A stretch of 64,000 nucleotides of DNA, from positions 30,442 to 94,441 of the forward strand of contig CADAOD010000004.1 of assembly GCA_902789415.1 (NCBI GenBank). The letters are read 5' to 3'. The position numbers and the translations under genes were made by a program. This document shows, in pieces, positions 59,473-64,000 of this stretch. Below the pieces are notes generated by a model. The model was not told the origin of the DNA and did not search any database. It saw only the letters and a program-made list of their open reading frames with translations. The stretch's first letter is position 1; each line of letters opens with the position of its first letter. This DNA comes from an uncultured Prevotellaceae bacterium. GTDB lineage: Bacteria; Bacteroidota; Bacteroidia; Bacteroidales; Bacteroidaceae.

Positions 59473-61689
59473 ATGAGCACACACATTATTTATTTAAAGG
59501 ACGGGGTGAAAATGATGCGCCCCGTAACCACCCGCGCAGAGTATATGGCTCTGCGCGGCAGTAACGAACAGCAGCAACTGATGACCGCCATCCGCAATGG
59601 CAACGAAAGTCTGAAGCACCGCTTGGTGCAGATGAACTACAGTTGCTTGCCCAATGCCGACGGCACGCTGCGCGGCAGCACCCACATGAGCAACACCGTG
59701 GGTATGGACATCGACCACCTTAAGGCCGAAGAGATGCCCGCCGTTCGCGATCGCATCCTGACCAAGAAGGATGAGCTGGGCTTGGGGATGCTTGAGGAGA
59801 GCGCCCGCGGCTGCGGCTACCACCTGGTGTTTAGTCGACGGCCGCACATGTCGCAGGTAGAGAATCTGCAGTGGGCCGCCCAGCTGCTAGGCGTGGACTA
59901 CGATGCCCAGGCCAAGGACATCACCCGCGTGTTTTTTACCACCGGCACCGAGCAGCTCATCTACCTGGATGACGCCATCTTTGCGAGCGAGGAAGTTTTA
60001 GGCACGGATTACACGGATTTACACGGATTAAGTAAATCCTCGGATGATAATAATTCGTGTAATTCGCGAAATTCGTGCCAAGAAAAGGATTACAACGGCA
60101 TGGCTTTCTCGGATATTATCGCCAAGTACTGGGAGCTGTTTAACGGTGGCAAGGTGCCGGTGGTGGGCGATAGGAACGCACTCACCTTCGAGTTGGCCGT
60201 TACCCTGCGCTGCATCTGCGGCTACAGCATGGAGGGGCTGCAAGCCATCGTACCCAACTACTGGGCGCAGCCCGACGGCACCTGCACCGAGGCCGACCGC
60301 ACCGAATACCTGCACACCCTGGAAAACGCACTGAAAGAGCCTCGACGCGGCATGCCCCTGCGCCTGAAACAGGTGCTGCAGGCACTCAAGGAGCAGCAGG
60401 GCGTAAAGGCCTGTGGCGGCACCATCAGCACACCCCCACCCCTGCCCAAGCGGTTGCCGCCGCTGATAAAGCTGCTCACCCGCAACGTGCCGTGGTACTA
60501 CAAGCCCGCCGTGGCCAGCGCCGTGTTCCCTGCCCTGGGCGCCCATCTGCATGGCGTACACTTCCGCTACTGGGACAACGTGGACCACGAAGCCACGTTT
60601 ATGAACCTGCTGGTGGGTCGACAGAGCGTGGGTAAGGGCTCGATCAAAAAGCCCATCGAGTATATCATGGAGGATATCCGCCAGCGCGATTTGCTGAGCC
60701 GCCAGCGCGAGGCCGAGTGGAAGCAGAAGAACCCGTCGGGCAAGCAGAAGAAGGACCCGCGCCCCGCAGATATCTGCATTCAGATGCTCATCGACAACCT
60801 GACCGACGCCGTGTTTAACCAGCGCGTGGTGGATGTCCACAACAACGGAGAGCGCTATATCTACACCATTGTAGATGAGGTGGAGGCGCTGAAGAAGGTG
60901 ACATCGAGCCATAAGGCCGACGAGGTGGGACTGCTGATACGAAAGGCTTTCGACAACTCGATGGCCGGTCAGGAGCGCGTAGGTGCCGACAGTGTATCGG
61001 GCATAGCGCCGCTGCGCTGGAACTTCAACGCCAGCACCACCCCGCCCAACGCGCGCAAGTTCTTTTATAAGATGGTGAACGACGGCACGGTGAGCCGACT
61101 CGACGTGGCCACCATCATCCGTCCCAGTGAGGACGATGACGAGGCACCCATCCTGGGCATTTACGACGACCAGTTTGCCGCCGAGCTGAAGCCCTATATC
61201 GACCGTCTGGATGCTGCCAACGGACTGATAGAGTGCCCGCAAGCCCGCAAGCTGGCCCTGGACCTGAAGCAGGAGAATGCCGACACCGCCCGCTTGTACG
61301 AGAGCGAGGCCTACCGCGTGCTGTCGTATCGTGCCAACGTGATAGCCTGGCTGAAGGGCATGGTGCTGTACGTGGCCCACGGCTACCGGTGGGACAAGAC
61401 GATAGCCGACTTTGTGCGCTGGAGCGAGCAGTACAACCTGTGGTGCAAGATGCTGTACTTTGGCAGTCAGCTGGAGAAGGAGCTGAACGACGAGCAGGAA
61501 CTGCAGCGTCACTCCGGTCCGCAGAATCTGCTGGAGCTGCTGCCCGATGAGTTTACGCGCGAGCAGTATCTGCAGATGCGCCAGCAAGCCGGTCGGCCCG
61601 GTCCTGGCGACAGCACCCTGCGCACCTGGCAAACCCGCGGCCACATAGCGTTCGACGAAACCTCAGCCCGATACGTTAAGATTAAATAA
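59473..61689 (+). CDS. BT4734/DUF3987-type primase-helicase-like protein with repeat insertion
   Basis: A 738-residue protein. Residues 1-175 match the BT4734/BF3469 (VirE N-terminal-like) domain with MDIDHLKAEEMPAVRDRIL and GCGYHLVFSRRPHM. A DUF3987-type P-loop domain follows, with LVGRQSVGKGSIKKP as Walker A near residue 380 and YTIVDEVEALKK as a likely Walker B near residue 460. Such proteins are typical of mobile DNA and phages in Bacteroidetes and act in replication (inference). Residues 176-203 (LGTDYTDLHGLSKSSDDNN and onwards) are encoded by repeat DNA at the border between the two domains. The gene is richer in G+C than its neighbours outside the island. Confidence 0.85.
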   Translation: MSTHIIYLKDGVKMMRPVTTRAEYMALRGSNEQQQLMTAIRNGNESLKHRLVQMNYSCLPNADGTLRGSTHMSNTVGMDIDHLKAEEMPAVRDRILTKKDELGLGMLEESARGCGYHLVFSRRPHMSQVENLQWAAQLLGVDYDAQAKDITRVFFTTGTEQLIYLDDAIFASEEVLGTDYTDLHGLSKSSDDNNSCNSRNSCQEKDYNGMAFSDIIAKYWELFNGGKVPVVGDRNALTFELAVTLRCICGYSMEGLQAIVPNYWAQPDGTCTEADRTEYLHTLENALKEPRRGMPLRLKQVLQALKEQQGVKACGGTISTPPPLPKRLPPLIKLLTRNVPWYYKPAVASAVFPALGAHLHGVHFRYWDNVDHEATFMNLLVGRQSVGKGSIKKPIEYIMEDIRQRDLLSRQREAEWKQKNPSGKQKKDPRPADICIQMLIDNLTDAVFNQRVVDVHNNGERYIYTIVDEVEALKKVTSSHKADEVGLLIRKAFDNSMAGQERVGADSVSGIAPLRWNFNASTTPPNARKFFYKMVNDGTVSRLDVATIIRPSEDDDEAPILGIYDDQFAAELKPYIDRLDAANGLIECPQARKLALDLKQENADTARLYESEAYRVLSYRANVIAWLKGMVLYVAHGYRWDKTIADFVRWSEQYNLWCKMLYFGSQLEKELNDEQELQRHSGPQNLLELLPDEFTREQYLQMRQQAGRPGPGDSTLRTWQTRGHIAFDETSARYVKIK
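60001..60080. repeat. imperfect palindromic repeat insertion inside the DUF3987 gene
   Basis: GGCACGGATTACACGGATTT and ACACGGATTA at 60001-60030 face TAATTCGTGTAATTCGCGAA and ATTCGTGCC at 60051-60079 as an imperfect inverted repeat of about 80 bases. The units ATCCGTGTA are the same as those in the Rha gene at 58558-58617. Confidence 0.8.
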
Positions 61690-61725
61690 ACAAGTAATTT
61701 ATTTAGGCACTAAAATAAAACGATT

Positions 61726-62124
61726 ATGAATACGATTGATAACACACAAGAAACGTTTGTGGCACTGTGGCGACTGCTACGCCGCACACGCCGTTACTGC
61801 CGATTGCACTGCAAACGCTTTTGCATTCGGCGCGTATTGCAACTATGGTTTGAGGGTGAGGCCACCCCCGAGTTTATATGGCAAGTATGCCACCTTTGCT
61901 GTCAGGCAGGTTGGGACCAACTCCCGCCGCCTGGCCTCTACCCGCGCCCGCATCGCGAACTGCTGCGCGCCATCGTAGCCGTACGCACGGGCATCAGCTA
62001 CTACCAGATAGACCTGACAGCCCTCGACGCTGCCTATTCTATCGCCTACCCCAAAAGCACACCACTCAACATCAACAAGAAAAAACGGATACATCAGTCG
62101 GTCGGCTATAAAGCATTCGCCTAA
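61726..62124 (+). CDS. Arg/Cys-rich small protein, unknown
   Basis: A 132-residue protein with a very basic, Cys-bearing N-terminal part (LWRLLRRTRRYCRLHCKRFCIRR, residues 15-37 in part), a middle segment with a further CHLCC motif, and a C-terminal basic tail (INKKKRIHQSVGYK). The cysteines could bind a metal, but spacing does not match a common zinc finger. It is 36 bases after the DUF3987-type gene in the same direction. I recognise no family. Composition supports nucleic-acid binding only weakly. Confidence 0.6.
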   Translation: MNTIDNTQETFVALWRLLRRTRRYCRLHCKRFCIRRVLQLWFEGEATPEFIWQVCHLCCQAGWDQLPPPGLYPRPHRELLRAIVAVRTGISYYQIDLTALDAAYSIAYPKSTPLNINKKKRIHQSVGYKAFA

Positions 62125-62145
62125 TGATGTTGGGACAAGGCCAAA

Positions 62146-62190
62146 AATCCCCCCGCAGCCCTGTCACAGGGCGGGCGAGGGGATCTCGGT
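62146..62190. terminator. terminator-like repeat, copy A
   Basis: A 45-base GC-rich hairpin sequence (ATCCCCCCGC...GGGCGAGGGGAT with inner GCCCTG/CAGGGC). It is 43/45 identical to 63242-63286 and in the same orientation. Both flank the Rpn-type gene; this copy lies downstream of it. Confidence 0.8.
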
Positions 62191-62247
62191 ATCTGTTGGC
62201 TATCCATGCCTTCCATCTCAAGGCTTAGGCAGCCGCAGGTGTGCTAA

Positions 62248-63120
62248 CTATAAATCGGCCAATTCCTTCTCAGTAAGAGAAAGACTTTTAGCAATGATGT
62301 CTATTGGGACACCATTCTCTTTCAGTTTGCGTGCGTTTAAAAGACGTTCTTCAGCTCGGCCTTCTGCACGACCTTCAGCCCGGCCTTCAGCCCGACCTTT
62401 CTTTTCACCTTCTAAATACTGTCCCTCCATGACAACCAGAGTGTCACGATAATGACGAAGGCTTTCATCGTATTTCTCGCGATCTTCTTTACTCAACGAT
62501 CCTACCTCCGCAATTTCTGATAGTTTTTTGAATACTTGATCCTGAAGTATCCAAGGCATACGTTGCAGTGCATCCATGTGTTTCAATACATAAATTATAC
62601 GTTCAAATACATTTTCACATTCATCGGCTTCCTTTGTGAAATATGGAAGCTGAAGATAAATAAGACGTACTTTGTCTGAAAATAGTGTACGATGTTTCAT
62701 GTCCATTAGAGCGACATCAGCCCTGAACTCCTCAGATATGTCACTGAGTTTGAAGTTAAGGAATGCCACCAGATAGACAGCCTTGATATCATAGTTCCAT
62801 TGGTTTCCCCTTTCACCTTGCTCTACAATGGAACGCGAAAGATAATAGATACTGCGCTTCTTGAAATAGGGCTGGTATTTATTCTGCATTTCTACGATGA
62901 TATGTTCGCCCGTTTCGGTCTCGCAATATATGTCATATATTAAGGAACGGTCACCGTCGGAAACGCCTATCTTTTCTTTATCCAGGAATTTTACGTCGAT
63001 GATTTTTCGCTCATTGGCCAGCAAGGCATTAAGAAATGTAATAAGCACAGGCTTCGAGATTTCCTGCCCGAAGATACGCTTAAAACCTATGTCGGTAAAT
63101 GGATTGATGAATTTGCTCAT
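62248..63120 (-). CDS. Rpn-type PD-(D/E)XK nuclease (transposase_31/PDDEXK_2 family)
   Basis: A 290-residue protein. It begins with MSKFINPFTDIGFKRIFGQE, the usual start of this family, and holds the nuclease core: the Asp in SLIYDIYCET and the Glu-x-Gln in HIIVEMQNKY near residue 85, followed by YYLSRSIVEQGERG. Residues 235-250 are four GRAE units encoded by a 12-base tandem repeat. Rpn proteins promote recombination in enteric bacteria or act as nucleases; the role here is unknown. It has its own -7 box and terminator and could be a mobile single-gene cassette. Confidence 0.9.
   Translation of the reverse strand: MSKFINPFTDIGFKRIFGQEISKPVLITFLNALLANERKIIDVKFLDKEKIGVSDGDRSLIYDIYCETETGEHIIVEMQNKYQPYFKKRSIYYLSRSIVEQGERGNQWNYDIKAVYLVAFLNFKLSDISEEFRADVALMDMKHRTLFSDKVRLIYLQLPYFTKEADECENVFERIIYVLKHMDALQRMPWILQDQVFKKLSEIAEVGSLSKEDREKYDESLRHYRDTLVVMEGQYLEGEKKGRAEGRAEGRAEGRAEERLLNARKLKENGVPIDIIAKSLSLTEKELADL
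62350..62397 (-). repeat. 12-base tandem repeat encoding GRAE x4
   Basis: Four units of GGYCGDGCHGAA (minus strand) inside the Rpn-type gene. Each adds Gly-Arg-Ala-Glu. Copy number could change without loss of frame. Confidence 0.85.
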
Positions 63121-63145
63121 ATTCTAATATATATTCTTTCCGAGT

Positions 63146-63154
63146 GCAAAGATA
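63146..63154 (-). promoter_or_regulatory. -7 box for the Rpn-type gene
   Basis: Minus-strand TATCTTTGC, 25 bases before the start codon. Confidence 0.65.
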
Positions 63155-63241
63155 CGGCAAATTATTTATACTTCCAAATGATTTGGTATCTTTTTTATGT
63201 TTAACCGTAGTGCGGGAGGTTTTTGCCATTGTATATAAAGC

Positions 63242-63286
63242 AATCCCCCCGCAGCCCTGTCAATGGGCGGGCGAGGGGATCTCGGT
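63242..63286. terminator. terminator-like repeat, copy B
   Basis: 43/45 identical to copy A at 62146-62190. It follows the 3' end of the partial gene at 63316 and, on the minus strand, is preceded by ATCAATCTCTCTTT, which also precedes the SusC/D terminator at 53.65 kb. Confidence 0.8.
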
Positions 63287-63315
63287 TTATTTAAAGAGAG
63301 ATTGATTAGAATCCT

Positions 63316-63999
63316 CTAGCCCAGGTTACCAGCTGATACGAAGTACTGTACCCAGAAGTAGCAGTAGCCACTCTCGTACATCTGGTTGTCCAGATAGTCG
63401 TCTGAGTTCTTCCAGGTGGCCACGTCGCGGATGCTCACGTCGCCATACTTTCCATAAGTGTAACCTGTGGGCTGGGCTGCTACGCGTACCACCTCAAAGT
63501 TGCCATCGGCATCTGAACCCTTGCTGCCGGTACCAGTAAACTTGAGTGAGTAACCTGCGCTGAATGCATCTTTGATGCGATACAGGCCATCTACGTTTGC
63601 ACAGTACTGCAGTGTGGCTGGCGATGACTCCTTGCCAGAAACGTTTGTCTTTGAATAGTAATAGGTGCCAGTGGCAATATCGCGCCAGTCAAGTCCCTTG
63701 AAGACGCCTACCACAGTGATGATGTAATCACCCATCATATCAGTAACAGTAAGATCAACAGGATTGCCAGCCGACAGGTTGTCAACCTTCTTGCCGTTGC
63801 TTACTACATAGTCGGCATAAGCCTCGGCCGACATGTTGCGACCGGTCTTTTCCTCTGCTTTCTCTGCCAGGTAATAGGCTGCCTCAACAGAGCTGTTGGC
63901 TGCTACACGGATAATGACGTCGTTGTCGGCACTGAGAGGAAGCTGGGCTTCATACTGATATACTGTAACAACAGGCTTGCTGTCGGTTCCAGGTTCTGT
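63316..63999 (-). CDS. secreted-type protein of unknown function, C-terminal part (5' end outside window)
   Basis: The frame is open from the right edge of the window to the stop at 63316, about 227 residues. An in-frame ATG at 63834 is internal: the upstream codons read VYQYEAQLPLSADNDVIIRV and continue without a stop, so the gene starts beyond the window. The visible part is beta-rich with an Ig/FnIII-like stretch (PVDLTVTDMMGDYIITVVGVF) and a second domain rich in Tyr and Gly (TYGKYGDVSIRDVATWKNSDDY). It resembles surface lipoproteins at the ends of SusC/D operons in style only. Its 3' end shares sequence with that of the SusC/D operon at 53.6 kb. Confidence 0.7.
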   Translation of the reverse strand, partial: TEPGTDSKPVVTVYQYEAQLPLSADNDVIIRVAANSSVEAAYYLAEKAEEKTGRNMSAEAYADYVVSNGKKVDNLSAGNPVDLTVTDMMGDYIITVVGVFKGLDWRDIATGTYYYSKTNVSGKESSPATLQYCANVDGLYRIKDAFSAGYSLKFTGTGSKGSDADGNFEVVRVAAQPTGYTYGKYGDVSIRDVATWKNSDDYLDNQMYESGYCYFWVQYFVSAGNLG

Positions 64000-64000
64000 T

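Noticed and set aside
60028-61644. Long open frame of 538 codons on the minus strand
   Set aside because: It lies wholly opposite the DUF3987-type gene, whose protein shows family motifs. The antisense frame gives a Leu/His/Val-rich sequence with no motif, as expected from codon bias in G+C-rich DNA.
57146-62124. Complete prophage
   Set aside because: No terminase, portal, capsid, tail, holin or integrase gene can be seen in the window.
63316-63834. A full 172-residue gene starting at 63834
   Set aside because: The frame continues upstream without a stop to the window edge with sequence of the same type, so the ATG at 63834 is internal.

Overview
The window is a stretch of a Bacteroidota chromosome, most like Prevotella or a close relative in the Bacteroidales. 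Supporting signs are SusC/SusD-type outer-membrane proteins, a PorQ homologue, BT-type lipoproteins, many glycoside hydrolases, a 'smalltalk' mini-protein, and the Bacteroidota promoter -7 box (TAnnTTTG) in front of many genes. The species cannot be named from sequence alone. No rRNA genes and no CRISPR array are present.

Layout. 1-6.6 kb: DUF2723 membrane protein (5' end cut), polysaccharide deacetylase, GH3 glucosidase and a PAP2 phosphatase fused to an outer-membrane barrel. 6.6-7.4 kb: a 730-bp gap holding a promoter followed by strongly folded RNA-like sequence. 7.4-12.6 kb (minus strand): Lrp regulator, ExbD, ExbD, small membrane protein, ExbB, tRNA-Ser, TatD nuclease, polyprenyl synthase and TonB, that is, a full Ton energy-transfer set. 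12.7-20.8 kb: porQ, cmk, a FadL-like porin, folK-queA-truB-uppP-DUF3098-ftsX and a radical SAM protein. 20.9-27.6 kb: an RND efflux operon followed by an LpxA-type acyltransferase. 28.2-33.0 kb: CCA-type nucleotidyltransferase, GH89 alpha-N-acetylglucosaminidase and an HGSNAT-like membrane acetyltransferase, which recalls the lysosomal heparan pathway. 33.5-43.8 kb: AGCS symporter, small lipoprotein, DUF1599, DoxX-type protein, tpiA, SPOR protein, folE, then GH43 and GH31. 43.8-47.3 kb: tRNA-Lys, AI-2E transporter, tdk, rsmI and a coiled-coil lipoprotein. 47.7-53.6 kb: a SusC-SusD-lipoprotein-lipoprotein operon. 53.7-63.2 kb: an accessory island with an AAA/DUF4143 ATPase, smalltalk, an HU-like protein, a PIN toxin-antitoxin pair, an S24 peptidase fusion, a Rha-KilAC antirepressor, GH24 lysozyme, a BT4734/DUF3987 primase-like protein, an Arg/Cys-rich protein and an Rpn-type nuclease. 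The island has phage-type regulation and lysis genes but no capsid, tail, terminase or integrase gene.

The most unusual signals are: (1) short repeat DNA inserted in frame inside three unrelated genes (GH31, Rha, DUF3987), two of which share a 32-bp identical segment in opposite orientation; (2) several families of short tandem repeats at gene joints, some of which encode the last residues of TruB and the DoxX-type protein; (3) the phage-like island without structural genes; (4) three tandem hairpin repeats in front of the ATPase gene; (5) a cluster of TTACCGA sites next to the S24 and Rha genes; (6) the folded RNA candidate at 7.0-7.4 kb; and (7) three genes whose start codon sits 7-8 bases after the -7 box, suggesting leaderless mRNAs.
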